The notes under the pieces are model-generated. The model did no database searches. It was not told where the DNA came from and was given only the letters and a program-made list of their open reading frames with translations. A program made the translations under genes and the position numbers. DNA of 64,000 nt, taken from positions 54,098,178-54,162,177 of the forward strand of contig CM054154.1 of NCBI GenBank assembly GCA_028751875.1. Reading direction: 5' to 3'. Position 1 is the first letter of the stretch, and the number at the start of each line of letters is the position of its first letter. This document shows, one piece after another, positions 23,537-35,403 of the stretch. Source of the stretch: Rapana venosa. Taxonomy: Eukaryota; Mollusca; Gastropoda; Neogastropoda; Muricidae.

Positions 23537-23944
23537 CTATTTAAAGCAATGACTCAAGACAACATTGCAAAAAAACAAGTACAAAAACTCCTTGTTCAAA
23601 ACCGCTGCTGGAAACAAAGACACGTTATTGGATATGACCAGATGTGTCAACAGAATAACAAGCCTGGTGTCCATCTGACCAGCATGGGGGTGATATGCTG
23701 ACAGTGTGGAGAACAGCCTCAGATGACGAGAGATAAGGCAGGCAGGGGAATAGAGGAGAGGCGAAAGATGAGGAAACACAAACAGACTGCCTTTTTTAGA
23801 ATGGATTCTGTTCTCTGCTGGAAGCCAGTGAAGATGGCTGCGGACAAAGACACGTGCTTCTGCACTCTTTGAACTGTTTATGGGAATTGTGAAGGTGTGT
23901 GGGTGTGATTGTGTGCTGACCTGATTTTGACTCTGTCTGCCCAT
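23537..23944 (-). pseudogene. CR1/L2-like LINE, ORF2 C-terminal fragment (copy 1)
   Basis: The minus strand reads RSHLHWLPAENRIHSKKGSL and then, after frame breaks, Leu/Ser-rich text. 'LHWLP...RI.fKi' is the hallmark of the CR1/L2 region between polymerase core and C-terminus. The same text recurs at 25208-25480 within a tandem duplication. The 135-codon frame is open by chance of decay, not a working gene. Confidence 0.5.
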
Positions 23945-23959
23945 TCCTCAGGTTAGATA

Positions 23960-24013
<54 letters not shown>

Positions 24014-24035
24014 CTCTCTCTCTCTCTCTCTCTCT

Positions 24036-24090
<55 letters not shown>

Positions 24091-24870
24091 TCTCTCTTTC
24101 ACTCTTTCACTGTATGCATGGGTCTGTACTTTTGCCTCTGTCTGCAGTGCTTAAACTGTAATAGTGTCGTTATCAGTTTTTTATTTATAAAAATGCCTGC
24201 AGTAGAATATATTTTAAAAATATATAAATTTGTATATTCTTATGCTTCTTGTTGTGTAAAGGTTGTGTACTATTTTTATATCATCTTTTAGTGTTCCAGT
24301 TTTATATGAACTCCAAACATAGCTTTCCTGAAATTATAGAACATTTTCAAAATATGTGAGAGATAGCTGAAAATGTTAAGCTAATTTTGCTCAAATTCAT
24401 ACCCAATGGACAAAAAAATATTCATCCAAAAATTAAACCATCTTTCATATTCATCCCTCCTTGAATATTTTCACACCATGTTAATTTCTGTCATTTTTTA
24501 ACGCATTAGAAGGTAAAGATTTGTCACAGACCAGAACATGAGAAAAATCGCTAAAAGAAACAGTTTACAGAAAACGATTGAAGAAAGAAAATAGAAAGAA
24601 AAGAATGGAAGCCAAGTGAAGCTGATAAACAAGAAATCAATCACTGACAAAGAGCAAGAAAACAATGGAGATTTTACAAAAAGAAATCAGAAGGAAAGCC
24701 TCCAAAATGTGAGCGGAAATGTGTGTAGGAGAGTGGTGTAAAAAGATGAGTAAATCTTTGCTCAATGAGGAAGATGGAGTCCCTAATCCTCCATACTTGA
24801 AGAGTAATATGTAGAGTGCCTGTGAATGGGTGCATGTGTAAGAAAGTATTTAGGCTGTTTTTGTATGTCT
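23608..24870. repeat. Diverged tandem duplication, copy 1
   Basis: From CTGGAAACAAAGACACG (23608) to about 24870 this matches 25218-26590 in the same order: LINE fragment, a TCTG/CT microsatellite, CTGCAGTGCTTAAACTG, GTTCCAGTTTTATATGAA, AAACCATCTTTCATATTCAT, and the GGAGTCCCTAATCCTC end. The first 283 bp differ by about one base, while the rest is visibly diverged by substitutions and indels. Confidence 0.8.
23960..24095. repeat. (TCTG)n-(CT)n compound microsatellite
   Basis: TCTG tetramers followed by CT. The counterpart at 25625-25700 in copy 2 is shorter. Confidence 0.95.
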
Positions 24871-25149
24871 GTGTGTGTATATATATGTATGTTTGTTTGT
24901 ATGTTTGGTTGCATGTATGTGTATCTATGCAAGATACACACACATACAGACACTCTGTATGTCTCCACTTACCCACTTCCTCAAACCAAAGAGACAAAGA
25001 CACAGACTAACTCCACATCACCTGTGGCTATTTACAGAAATGACTGTATACAAAATATCAAAAGAAACAAGTCAGAATATGTGCTGCCTCTTTAACGGTG
25101 GACAAAAAATGGTTACACGTGCTAAAGTTTCACTATTGGTAAACTTCAG

Positions 25150-25217
25150 ATCTCTTGCCAAGAAACGGGGGGGGGGGGGCACCCATATCACAAATTCTTT
25201 TTGTTCCTCAGCTTGGA
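25150..25217. other. Junction between duplication copies, with a G run
   Basis: Unique text with G run 25168-25178 leads into CTTGGAGCTGGAAACAAAG. The match to copy 1 starts at CTGGAAAC, so this marks the left breakpoint of copy 2. Confidence 0.5.
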
Positions 25218-25505
25218 GCTGGAAACAAAGACACGTTATTGGATATGACCAGATGTGTCAACAGAATATCAAGCCTGGTGTCCATCTGACCAGCATGGGG
25301 GTGATATGCTGACAGTGTGGAGAACAGCCTCAGATGACGAGAGATAAGGCAGGCAGGGGAATAGAGGAGAGGCGAAAGATGAGGAAACACAAACAGACTG
25401 CCTTTTTTAGAATGGATTCTGTTCTCTGCTGGAAGCCAGTGAAGATGGCTGCGGACAAAGACACGTGCTTCTGCACTCTTTGAACTGTTTATGGGAATTG
25501 TGGAG

Positions 25506-25551
<46 letters not shown>

Positions 25552-25624
25552 TGTGTGTGAGTCAGTTATTGAGTGCTGACCTGATTTTGACTTTCTTTGT
25601 CTGTTTGCCGGTCAGAGTGCCTGC

Positions 25625-25703
<79 letters not shown>

Positions 25704-26590
25704 GGGTCAGTACTTATGTCTCTGTTTGCATCTGTCTGCAGTGCTTAAACTGTAGTTATGTTATTTTCAGTTTTTCATTTGTGAAAATGTATGCAGTAGA
25801 CTAATATAAAAATGTATAACTAATGTTTATATTTTTTAAACTTTTTATTATGTAAAGGTGGTGCCCTTTTATAATAGTTTTCCTGCTCTTGTTCCAATTC
25901 TAAATGAAATATACACACGGCATTCCTGAAGATAGAAACATTTTTTTCCAAAGTATATGAGAGATAGCAGTTAAAGTTTATAAAGCTAATCTGACACAGA
26001 TTCATAACCACTGGACAAAAAGGATTTATCCAGAAATTAGACCGTCTTTCATATCCATCCCTCGTTGAATGTTTTCACGCCATGTATGTCCGGTCATTTT
26101 GAAATGCAGGAGAATGGCAGAGATTTGTCCATAGACCTGAACATGATAACATCACCAAAAGAAACAAATTCCAGAAAAAGATTGAGGAAAAGGAAACGAA
26201 AAAAAAGGGATGTCAAATAAAGCTGAAGAATAAGAAATCAATTACGGACAACGAAAAAAAAGAAGAAGAGAAGAGAAGGGGGGAAAAGTATCATAAGAAA
26301 AACTGAGGGGGACGAGAGGAAATTTGGAAGAGAGAAGGGAGGGGTTAGGCTTTAAGGAATGGGGGGGGGGGGGGGGGGGGGGGGGAGGTGGAAAGGGCAG
26401 GGCTAGGGGTGTAAGAAGGGGGGTAGGAAGGCACTTAAATGCAATTATTATTGCTGTAACTGCAAGCAAATCTGTGTTCAATGCTTTCCTTGGAGGGTTG
26501 ATGAAGAGTAAATCGTTGCTGAATGATGGACATGGAGTCCCTAACCCTCTGTGCATGTAAAGCCATGTTAAGATTCTCTGCGTGTGATTG
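25218..26590. repeat. Diverged tandem duplication, copy 2
   Basis: Second copy of the 23608-24870 block, about 1.6 kb away. It includes the minus-strand LINE C-terminal fragment (25208-25480), a (GT)n run (25508-25560), a TCTG/CT microsatellite (25625-25700), a G run (26361-26385) absent from copy 1, and the end GGAGTCCCTAACCCTCTG at 26532. Confidence 0.8.
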
Positions 26591-26709
26591 TGTACATGTA
26601 AAGAAATGTTTGGGTTGTGTTTGTTTTTCTGTCGGTTTTTCTGTCTTTGATTCTTTCTCTGTCTGTGTCTCAGTATCTCTGTCTCTTTCGCTCTGTCTCT
26701 GCCTCTGTC

Positions 26710-26985
26710 TTTCTCCCTCCAGCCAAAAGAGAATTGCAATAGTCCAGACGTGACAGAATGAGAGACATGGCAAGTTTGGATGTTGCATCAAGGGACACGT
26801 ACTTTCGAATGGCACTAATACGCCGTAATTGATAGTAGCATGGCTGACAGTTCTGGGTGATGAATGTTTGCATAGAGAGTGTGCTGTCGATAACAACACC
26901 TAGATACTTCACAGCAGTGGATAGAGGGGCTGATGTAATGCTGAGTAAATGATTTAAAAGGAAACTATACATCAGTTTCCTCTGT
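26710..26985 (-). pseudogene. CR1/L2-like LINE reverse transcriptase fragment
   Basis: A clean minus frame reads AVKYLGVVIDSTLSMQTFI, then CYYQLRRISAIRKYVSLDA, then LILSRLDYCNSLLAG. These are the 'YLGV.iD..L.m..hI', 'YY.LR.I..IR..Ls..a' and 'SRLDYCNsLL' motifs of CR1/L2 reverse transcriptase. It is the same family as 7905-8460 but better preserved. Only this segment is present; it stops at the LLAG position, beside simple repeat. Confidence 0.7.
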
Positions 26986-26989
26986 TTGT

Positions 26990-27300
26990 ATCCATGTGGT
27001 TGTTATTGTTAGTGGTGGAGGAGTTTTTTTGTTTTATTTGTTTGTTTGGGGTTTTCCTTTGTTTTAGGGTTTTGTTGTTGTTGGGTTTTTTGGTGGGTTT
27101 TTTTTTTTTTGGGGGGGGGGTTGTTTTGTTTTGTTGTGTTGTGGGTTTTTTGGGGGTAGGGAAATGGGGGGAGGTATTTTGAGCTTTTGGGGGGGCTTTT
27201 ATTGGTTCTATATTGTTCTTTTCTTCGATTTGCTTGTTGTTATTTTATGTTTGTTATTGTTGCTGTTGTTTTTGTTGTTGTTGTTTTATTAATAGTAATG
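26990..27300. repeat. G/T-rich low-complexity block
   Basis: T and G runs with TTGTT, TTTGGGG and GTTTTG phrases; C is nearly absent. Similar blocks lie at 37440-37650 and 47725-47945, and in the opposite orientation at 63630-63900. Confidence 0.7.
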
Positions 27301-27735
27301 ATCGACAATTTAAAATTAGACCTAAATGAAAACAAACAAACAAACAAAACATCATAATGAAATCTTACTATTCTTTTCCTGGTGATGTTTGCAGTTTTCT
27401 TCAAGTACTTACAGATATCCATCGAGATTGTGTGTTGTGTCATTGTATTCTCTAGTTAATGGACACTAAATGCATTCTTTAGTATTCATTGACTGATACA
27501 TTCGTCTGTGTTTGTTGGATGCTCTAGTGTCTGGTGTACTGGCTCATTCACTCCTCAATTCCATTTCATTCCCCCTCGGCCACACCTCCATTCCCGAGTT
27601 TCAGTCAGCTCCCTGTATTCCACTCGCATTCTCTCTCTATAAGTTTTTCCCAACTTTGTTTTTCTGACATGTTTTGTAATATTATTTTTTTAAAATACTT
27701 AATTCACATTCGTTTTAGTTTCTTCTAACTTAACC
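27301..27735. other. Complex sequence, no recognised gene
   Basis: I see no domain or family match here. Confidence 0.35.
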
Positions 27736-27892
27736 GATTTCGTAGAGACAGAGACTGAGAGAGAGAGATTAGACATTACAGAGAGAGAGAGAGAGAGGGG
27801 AGAGAGAGAGGAGAGAAGAGAGAGAGAGAGGAGAGAGAGATGAGAGAGAGAGAGAGAGAGAAGAGAGAGAGAATACGAATACGAATACGAAA
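27736..27892. repeat. (GA)n microsatellite with ATACGA end
   Basis: GA repeat with GGGG interruptions, ending in three ACGAAT-type hexamers (27870-27890). Confidence 0.9.
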
Positions 27893-28307
27893 TTTTTTTG
27901 AGGGTAAATGGATAAGCTTACGCTTCTTTACACCATGCCCTCAGCCCCACCCACACATTCCCTTTCCCCAAAGAAAAACGCAAAGGAAAAAAGCCCAAAA
28001 CATCTCAAATGTAAATAATTGCATAAAAAATTTCAAGTAAATAAAAGATTCAAACAGACAAAAAACAAACAAACAAACAAACAAATGAGCTAATAAACAA
28101 ACCTGAAATTATGATTTAGCACACTGACATCCATTTCAAACTACTTTCAGCAAATCCCTTCATCTCCCATTACCATCTCTAATCATGCAAATTTTCCATA
28201 CAATTTACACACATATGTTTACATATACACATACACCTAGATATGCAGACACAACAAATATGCATATAAAATAAAATTAAATCGGAGAGAGCAGTCGAAC
28301 AGAAGAA

Positions 28308-28308
28308 A

Positions 28309-28344
<36 letters not shown>

Positions 28345-28374
28345 AGGAGAGATGAGTGAGAGAGAGAGAGGAGA

Positions 28375-28460
<86 letters not shown>
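28308..28460. repeat. (GA)n-(GACA)n compound microsatellite
   Basis: GA then about twenty GACA tetramers. The unit B counterpart (38860-38990) is shortened and interrupted by AACA errors. Confidence 0.95.
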
Positions 28461-28461
<1 letters not shown>

Positions 28462-28574
28462 GAGGAGTGGAAATTGAAAGACATTCAACATGGCTTGCAT
28501 AATATGGAATATAACCAATTAAATTCCATAGACAAAAACAAAACAAAACCAAAAAAATAATAATAATCATTTCA

Positions 28575-28812
28575 ATCAAAACGTTTTGAATAGATGTCTG
28601 TGGTAACTTTTCTTAAATGATGACAGACTACTTTTTTGCTTGAGATTATCAGGGATTTCATTCCATATTTTACCACCTGAGTATACCAAAGATGACATGA
28701 AAAGGTCAATTCTTGGGCGGGGAAGAAATAGAACACGTTTACCTCGAGAAGTCTTGACCAAGAATTTTTCATTCAGGTAGGGTGGTGCTAGATTATTCAT
28801 AATTTTGGACAT

Positions 28813-28835
<23 letters not shown>
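28575..28835 (-). pseudogene. CR1/L2-like LINE, ORF2 C-terminus
   Basis: An open minus frame reads NNLAPPYLNEKFLVKTSRGK, then LFMSSLVYSGGKIWNEIPDN, then LSSFKKSYHRHLFKTF and a stop. It carries the 'aP.YL...f', 'SF.Y.G..iWN.iP' and 'S..sFK..y...L' C-terminal motifs. 5'-truncated: it starts beside a GA microsatellite (28812-28892). Its relative at 19140-19280 is far more decayed. Confidence 0.7.
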
Positions 28836-28847
<12 letters not shown>

Positions 28848-28857
28848 TGAGACGAGA

Positions 28858-28894
<37 letters not shown>

Positions 28895-28929
28895 CATGCA
28901 GACAGTGGCCTGTGTATATTTTCCATGGG

Positions 28930-30552
28930 AGTAATAATTAACGGGAAAGACTTTCTTATCCCATTTCCCTGTTGAAAATATAATCCAGGGAAGTGTGGAA
29001 TCAGTCTTTTTGAAGAGATGCTGATACACTTTTGCGATTAGTATTAGCTGGTTGATAAAGGTGTGATGTTCCTTGAGTTGTGTCAATATTCAATACAAAA
29101 TAATTTGCTCTGTTGTAGAAAGTTCTATATGAAACATTTGTTTCTAAGAGAATTATTTGTTCGATGTGTTTCCATAAATCCTGTACAACTGGACAGTCAC
29201 TGAAGAACTGTTCAATGAAATCGGTGGTGTGTATACAGTATGAACACGTATTGGTGTCCGTTACTTTCATTTTACTTAACAGAATGTTAGTAGGGTCAAT
29301 GTGGTGTAGTATTTTCCAGTGCAACACTCTAAGTCTAGTTTATGTGGTAACTGCTGCTGCTCTGTTCCATGCTGATTTATCCAAATGGATTCCGAATTTT
29401 TTTTAGCCAAAAATAATATGCAGAAGGGTAGACTCTTTCTTTAACGCGAGCTAATAATTGTCTAATTTGCTTTGGTTTCGCATTGTACATAACAGCGGGG
29501 ATGGTTTGAACTCGATTTCAATTTCACCCGTTGATCCACTTTTATCCAAGATTTGGAATAGAGTTAAATAAGGCATTGTATTCAAAGAGAGTGCTTGCCC
29601 TGTCTTGTCCTATAGGGTCTTGAATTTCTTCTAAAGACAATATTCTATTCTCATTTTCATGAACTAAATCCTTGATTTGTATAATGCCCTTACTTTGCCA
29701 TCTTTTAAAGAACAGTACATTATCTTTGTCTTTTATCAAATAATTATGGAAGAGAAGCTGGGAGTGAAAGTTAGTGTGGTTAACTTCTGCAGACTGACAA
29801 ATCCCTTTGCTGTCTAAGTAAGTAGCGAAAGCTTCTTTCCAAAAATCAGTATTTATTTCTTCAAGATGTTTTACATTTTTTGATCTACAGTTGATATACA
29901 ATATTTTATCTTCGTTGGCTTTCTTTTGCAGGTGCCACTTAGGTATGGTCCACCAGTTTTCCTGTTTCTTTGGGTTGCTTAGTTTGCCTATCCATTGCAG
30001 GTAAAAGAGTTTTTGGAATTCGACCATATTGATAATACCCAGGCCTCCACTCTCTCTCTCTCTCTCGGATTCCATTACTTTCCATTTTACCTTTTCAAAA
30101 GCTTTTCTGTCTCTTTTGCCAGACAAACTTATACAATGTAGAATTGATTGTATTTAGTACTAAGTGTGGAAGGCCAACAGATTGCATGACGTAAACAAAC
30201 TAGCTCATTAAAAATGTTGTAATTATTATTATGTTACCCTGGATACTGAGATCACCCTTACTCCAGTCTTTTATTATCGTTTTTAATTTTTCAATCCTGT
30301 TTCACCAGTTTTCTTTAATATGCTTTGCCATTTTGTTACTTTCAAAGACAATACCCAGAATGTGTAATCTTTCAACCAGGGGAAATGGCAGATGTTCTTC
30401 ACTTTGCTGGTTTCCCAGCCTTAATGCTTGGGTTTTTTGTTGCATTCAGTTTCAATCCAGAGAACCTTTTAGATTTGATAAGATTTCTAATGATATGTTA
30501 ATGTCATTTGTATCTTTAAGAAATAAAGTTTTATCGTCTGTAACTGCTTGAA
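28930..30552 (-). pseudogene. Tx1/L1-like LINE ORF2, C-terminal part (unit A)
   Basis: The minus strand, from right to left, begins with LADDKTLFLKDTND (the end of the reverse transcriptase catalytic box at about 30490-30545). It then reads FVYVMQSVGLPHLVLNTIN and KRDRKAFEKVKWKVMESER, GGLGIINMVEFQKLFYLQW (29542-30126), and CSYCIHTTDFIEQFFSDC followed by LWKHIEQIIL (29001-29327). The 'GGLgi.n...f..al...W' and C-x2-C...F..C endings are typical of L1/Tx1-type ORF2. Two frameshifts break it. The piece is separated from the rest of its ORF by two nested insertions (30553-31540 and 31674-34060). Confidence 0.7.
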
Positions 30553-31540
30553 ACAAGCACTATACAAACACCGCAAGCAGTGCAGTCCTTCTAAACCAAA
30601 CAGGTCGGAGCTACTTCAAAACCACAGTTGGGGTCGGACAAGGATGCCTGTTATCTCCAGTCCTGTTTAATCTGTTCCTTTGGAAACATTATGAGAGAGA
30701 CCCTCCATGACTTCCACTCTTTCCATCTCCATTGGCGGCAGACCCCTTAAAACTACGGTTTGCCGATGGGCATTGACTCATGGGCGGAAGTAACACAAGC
30801 TGCAGATTTAGACCAGACTGAGAACAGAGCGGAGCATATGGGAGGAGGTGAGTCGGAGAAAAGAATGTACTTGTGAACAGCACGAGCAACGCCACTGCTA
30901 AATTTACATGAACGGCCAGCAAATGGAGGAGGTAGGGCGCTTTTAAACCTTGGCGCTAACTCCAAGGACGGGCGATCGATGACAGAAATCAAAGTCAGCT
31001 TTCCATGGCAACATCTCCATGAACCAAATCACCACCAATGGAAAAGTAAAGAATCCGTTTCCCAATCAAATACTTAACCTACAAAGACCTAATCAGACTA
31101 TCCGCTGTAGGAAAGTGAACGACATTGTCTTGCTGAAACAGCAAAAACGAATCCATTCATTTGAAAAAACAACCATAGAAAAACTGCTGGGCATAACCTG
31201 GAGGGGAACGAAGACCAATGAATTTTTCAAGAGTCAAATAACAAGCTGGCAGGTCACAGGAACCCCTCTCACCATCGTCAAGAAGAAAAACTGACATGGT
31301 TCAGCCACGTCACCCCACAAACATGCCAAAAAACAGTACTGCAGGAACACTGGAAGGTGGGAGAAAAAGGGGAAGGACAGAACAAATCAGGATGGACAAC
31401 ATCAGAGAATGGCCAAAGGGTGAAATGACTCGGCATACTGCGCAGAGGCCCAGGACCGAATGGATGGAGGGGGCTTACACGGCATCGTCTTTCGTGTCTC
31501 CTGCGCCCCCAAGGTCACGGGACTGATGATGATGATGATG
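30553..31540 (+). mobile_element. RTE-like LINE insertion in Tx1-like LINE (unit A), 5'-truncated
   Basis: A plus-strand reverse transcriptase fragment: TTVGVRQGCLLSPVLFN (about 30625), the polymerase box near 30745 (damaged here; LRFADDIDLM in unit B), then KLLGITW, the KNSTAGTLEGGRKRGR end, and a (GAT)n tail at 31524-31540. It is flanked by an 11-bp target-site duplication: AACTGCTTGAA (30542-30552) and AACTGCTTGAT (31541-31551), exact in unit B. It lands immediately beside the ADD catalytic box of the host LINE. Frame breaks are mostly homopolymer indels. Confidence 0.75.
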
Positions 31541-31673
31541 AACTGCTTGATTTTTATAGGTACACTTTGTCTTTGGTCACTGTATGGAACTTTAATCCCT
31601 ACTATTGCACTGTTTCTAATTTTGATAGCCAAGATTTCAGCTGCTAGCACAAATGCTAAGGAAGAAAAGGGGC
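31541..31673 (-). pseudogene. Tx1-like LINE ORF2, reverse transcriptase middle (unit A)
   Basis: Between the two insertions the minus strand reads SLAFVLAAEILAIKIRNSAI and then VPYSDQRQSVPIKIKQ. This is the stretch that in L1/Tx1-type polymerases lies between 'GCP.SP' and 'ADD'. It joins on its C-terminal side to LADDKTLFLKD (30490-30545) and on its N-terminal side to SCGIRQGCPFS (just right of 34060), so 133 bp of host ORF separate the two insertion points. Confidence 0.75.
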
Positions 31674-34060
31674 TCACTCACTCACTCATCCCTTGGTCGG
31701 AACGACCGTTGGGGTACCCGCACGGACGCTGCAAGTGGACCGCCAAATGGTTCTGTCCTGGGCTGCTTTCAGGTTTGGTACAGTGAGGCCGGTCCACTCC
31801 TTGATGTTGGATATCCAGCTTTTGCGTGGTCGTCCCTGCCTCCTTGCTCCTTCCACCATTCCCTGCAGGACTGTCTTTGACAGGCTGTTATGCCTTGTTG
31901 TGTGGCCAAACCATTTCAATTTCCTCCGTTTGACTGTATCTAGCAATGGTTCTTGTTTGGCAGCCAGTGCCTCGATCTGCTGCCAGACGTAGTAGTTGGT
32001 TTTTTGGTCTCTGTAGGTGATGTTCAGGATCCGCCTGAGGCACTTCGTCTCAAAGGCTTGAATGCGACGTTCTAAATCGGCAGTAAGTGTCCATGCTTCA
32101 CAGCTGTACAAGGCAATGGATGTGACGAGTGCCTTGTAGAGTCTGACCTTAGTGTGGGTTCTGATGTTATGGTTTCTCCACACTTTCGCCAGCTTAGTCA
32201 TGGAGGAGAGTGCCACAGCAAGTCTGATCTTAACCTCTTGTGTGCTTGTACCTTCTTTGGTGATGACTGCTCCAAGGTACTTGAAAGTTTCCACCTCCTC
32301 TAGTGTCTCGCCTCTCATCTTGATGCTGGTCGGAGTGGTCGGTGTGGTACTGTTCACTAGGATCTCGCTCTTTTCCGTGCTGATCTCCATACCGTGGGCA
32401 TTGGCTGATGTTTCCAATATGGTGGTGAGATCCTGGAGTTCTTCACTGCGCCCATGAAATCAATATCGTCTGCGAATCGAAGATTGCAGACTGGCCTTCC
32501 TCCTATTGTGATTATGGTCTAAGTCAAGGAGGGCCTCCTGCGTGATGTTCTCCAGGAACACGTTGAAAAGAACGGGGGATAGCGGGCAGCCTTGTCGAAC
32601 TCCAACTGAAGTCCGGGAAAGAACTCCCTGATTTTTTTCCCACCCATGAGGACTGCGCGTGGGAGCGTCATACGGGCCCCCGGGAATGATTTAAAATCAG
32701 GTCCTCTCGAATTTTATAGCCCTCTTTGGCTTCCACGACCTTGCCACACTGGGGGTCGAAGGCCTTCTTAAAGGGTCAATGAAGTTGTTGTAGAGCTGTT
32801 GTTGATTGGGGATGCTTCTGAGGATTTTTGAGTTGAAGATCGGGCTCGACAGTGTTTTGACCGGTCGAATCCTCCCTGTTTTTCGTAGGATTTTTTTTCC
32901 CTTCTGTTTGGGTGGTTTTCGGGCCCTGTTCAAAAACAAGGCGTAGAAAACTTTGTTTGGGAAATGGTTTAAATTCAGACTGATTTTTCTGAAATTTTGG
33001 GCACTACTTCGGGGTCTCCCTTCTTTGGAATTTGGAACAATAGGGATTGGGTCCACTTTTCCGGGCCCCCTCTTTTGGTCCAGATGCGTTGGCAGAATTG
33101 TTAGTGCCTTAAACCATCTAAAGGGCCTCCATACTTTTTTAGCTCACCGGATGTTTTTCAATCCCTGGTGACTTGCTTCCTTTCAAGATCTTTTCTGCTT
33201 CTTTTAAAACCCCTTTTTCCCCCAGCACCTGTGTGCTTTCAGGATCTGATGGTCGGGATCTTGCCGGAAGTTTGTTCCGGGTCACCCTTTTAGCTTGTAG
33301 TTTTTACAGGTCGGGTGCAATAGTCTGGGGCCTTTTTTCTTCATTTTATTTTTGTTTCGCTCTCTGTAAGGACTTTTCCCCTCTTTTGGGCTTCAATAAC
33401 GGGGGTCCCTTTTGGGTGCTGGGAAATTTTTGGGAAATACCTTGATGGGGCTGGGACGCCTCCTTTCTGTCCCCCTTTCGCCATTTGCCTTCTCAACCTT
33501 TTTTCATTGTTTTGACATCCAGTTTCCCCCTGGTCTTTCCTTTTTTGATTGACCTGTTGACTGTTCTAACTCTTTTTGGGGGCCCTTTCTTTGGGTTTTT
33601 TTTCTTCTCCCCGGGTTTAGCTCCCTAACCCCCCTTTTTCGCACCCCGGGCCAGGATATCTTGGTAAAACCCCCGGTTGGTTTTTTTTTCATTTTTTTTT
33701 CCCAAGGGTCTCCAGCGCTGTTTTCCTGAATGGGGCTTGCTGAAAGGGCTCATTTATTTTTTGATGCATCTTGGAGGGAAAAACAATGCGCAAATCTCCC
33801 CCATCTTTAGCTTTAAAGATTTTTAGCGACTTCGGGGGGCCTTCAGCTTTTCCATGTTACCGCAAAAAGGGAATTTTCTCTTCTGGTTTTTGGGGCTTTG
33901 CTTTACTGTAGGGTCATGAGTAAACCCTGTTTGTGGCACATGCCGAATCAGCCAGGGGAAAGTTTTTGGGCTGGGCTTTGTTTTAAGCTTTTACTTAAAT
34001 CGTTTGGGGGCCAAGATTTTAAAGAAAACTGGTTTTTTATCTTTTCCCTTGAAGAATGGA
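31674..34060 (-). mobile_element. RTE-like LINE insertion (second), 5'-truncated in endonuclease (unit A)
   Basis: The best frame (31686-32417, minus) gives MEISTEKSEILVNS, then VETFKYLGAVITKEGTSTQE, SCEAWTLTADLERRIQAFET, KRRKLKWFGHTTRHNSLSK and a GRPRKSWISNIKEWTG end. Upstream, NLRFADDIDFMG (about 32470) is an intact polymerase box and GVRQGCPLSPVLFN lies near 32600. Text from 32640 to 34060 is noisy but keeps the linker and the endonuclease end ('IDYI..RF'). The 3' tail is a TGAG repeat at 31674-31688. Flanks AGAAAAGGGGC (31663-31673) and a damaged copy at about 34061-34071 look like an 11-bp target-site duplication, exact in unit B. Confidence 0.75.
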
Positions 34061-35340
34061 AAAAAAGGGGCATCCTTTTCCCAAACCCCATGAAAACTGG
34101 GGAAAGGTTCGGAAATCCAACCACCATGGTTCTCGAGCTTTTGACTACCTTTTTTCAAAAATGACAAACCCCTTTTTGAAAATTAGTCCAAATCCAAATA
34201 TAGAGAAAGGGATGTAAAAAAAAGGGATTTTTATATTTGGGAAACAAGGGTTTTTGAGTAGGGCCACGGCCCGTCAATACCCAATTTAATTTGTTATTTT
34301 TTAAGTAATTCATTATATCCCCTATTGATCTAATTATTGTAGCAATATTCTTCCCTTGATAAAACCTACTTGATCGTTGTTTACTAGTTTATTTATAACT
34401 TTGCCAAGTCTCTCAGCTAGAGTTTTTGCTGATACCTTATAGTCTGTATTGGTTAGGGTTATTGGTCTCCAGTTATTTTAATCTGTATTCGCTCAGTTCC
34501 TTTCCCTTGTGAATTAAAGTTATTACACCTTGTTTCTGTGTGTGTGGTAGCTCGCCTACATCAAAGGATTCCACAAAGGCCTCTGTTAAAGCTTTACCTA
34601 TTTTGTTCCAGAAAAACACTTTTAAAATTCTGTGGTAATTCCATCAGAGGCAGGATCTGAACCATTTTAAATTTTGTTATTGCTGCTGTTGTTTCTTCCA
34701 ATGTGATAACCCCCTCACACAAAGCCGCTTCTGTATCATCTAAACGTGGAAAATGTTCATTTTGAATGATACTGTCAGTAGCTTCTGTTACGTCATCTGT
34801 TTCGGTTGACTGACTATATAGTGTACTAAAGTAGGAGACTTGTTCTTGAAGTATTTTCCTGTGGTCTGTTATATATTCCCCTGGTTGGTTGCATAACATG
34901 GTGATAACTTTTTTCTTGCTCCGAGCTTTTTCTAAGTTAAAAAAGTAGTGTTACGCTCACCCTCTCCTATCCATTTAAGTCTTGATTACGCTCACCCTCT
35001 TCTATCCATTTAAGTCTTGATCTAGTTTGTGTGCCCTTGGCTTTATGTACTTGATTTAGGTCTAAGCTGTGTTTTGTATTTGCCAGCTTAAGTTGCAGGT
35101 CTTTGTCCTTAGGCCTACTTATCATTTGCTTTTCTATTTCCGAGATTTGTAGATTAAGTTTCAATTCATTATTTCTCATTCTCTGTTTTAATATTTTCCT
35201 GTACTCACTGCATAATTGCCTAATTTCTACTTTACATACCTCCCATTGGTGTACATTAGAATAATGATCAGTATTGCTAGCACCAAGCTGTTTTTCTAAC
35301 AGATTATTCATGTTATCAACAAACTCGGCATCTTTCAAAA
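34061..35340 (-). pseudogene. Tx1-like LINE ORF2, linker and first half of reverse transcriptase (unit A)
   Basis: Minus frames in order: VDNMNNLLEKQLGASNTDHY and KGTQTRSRLKWIEEGERN (34967-35338, the linker after the endonuclease); LCNQPGEYITDHRKILQEQV with FSTLYS (34594-34899); then NWRPITLTNTDYKVSAKTLA and NKLVNNDQVGFIKGR (about 34330-34490, fingers motifs 'RPI.L...dYK..s..la.R' and 'd Q.GFi.gR'). It continues to SCGIRQGCPF at the insertion edge. There are several frameshifts, with noisy base calls below 34270. Confidence 0.7.
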
Positions 35341-35403
35341 GGCTGTTGTTGAACTTCCAGTATCCTGGGCCAGGGGAGAAATGGTTGTCACACAGGTCGA
35401 CTA

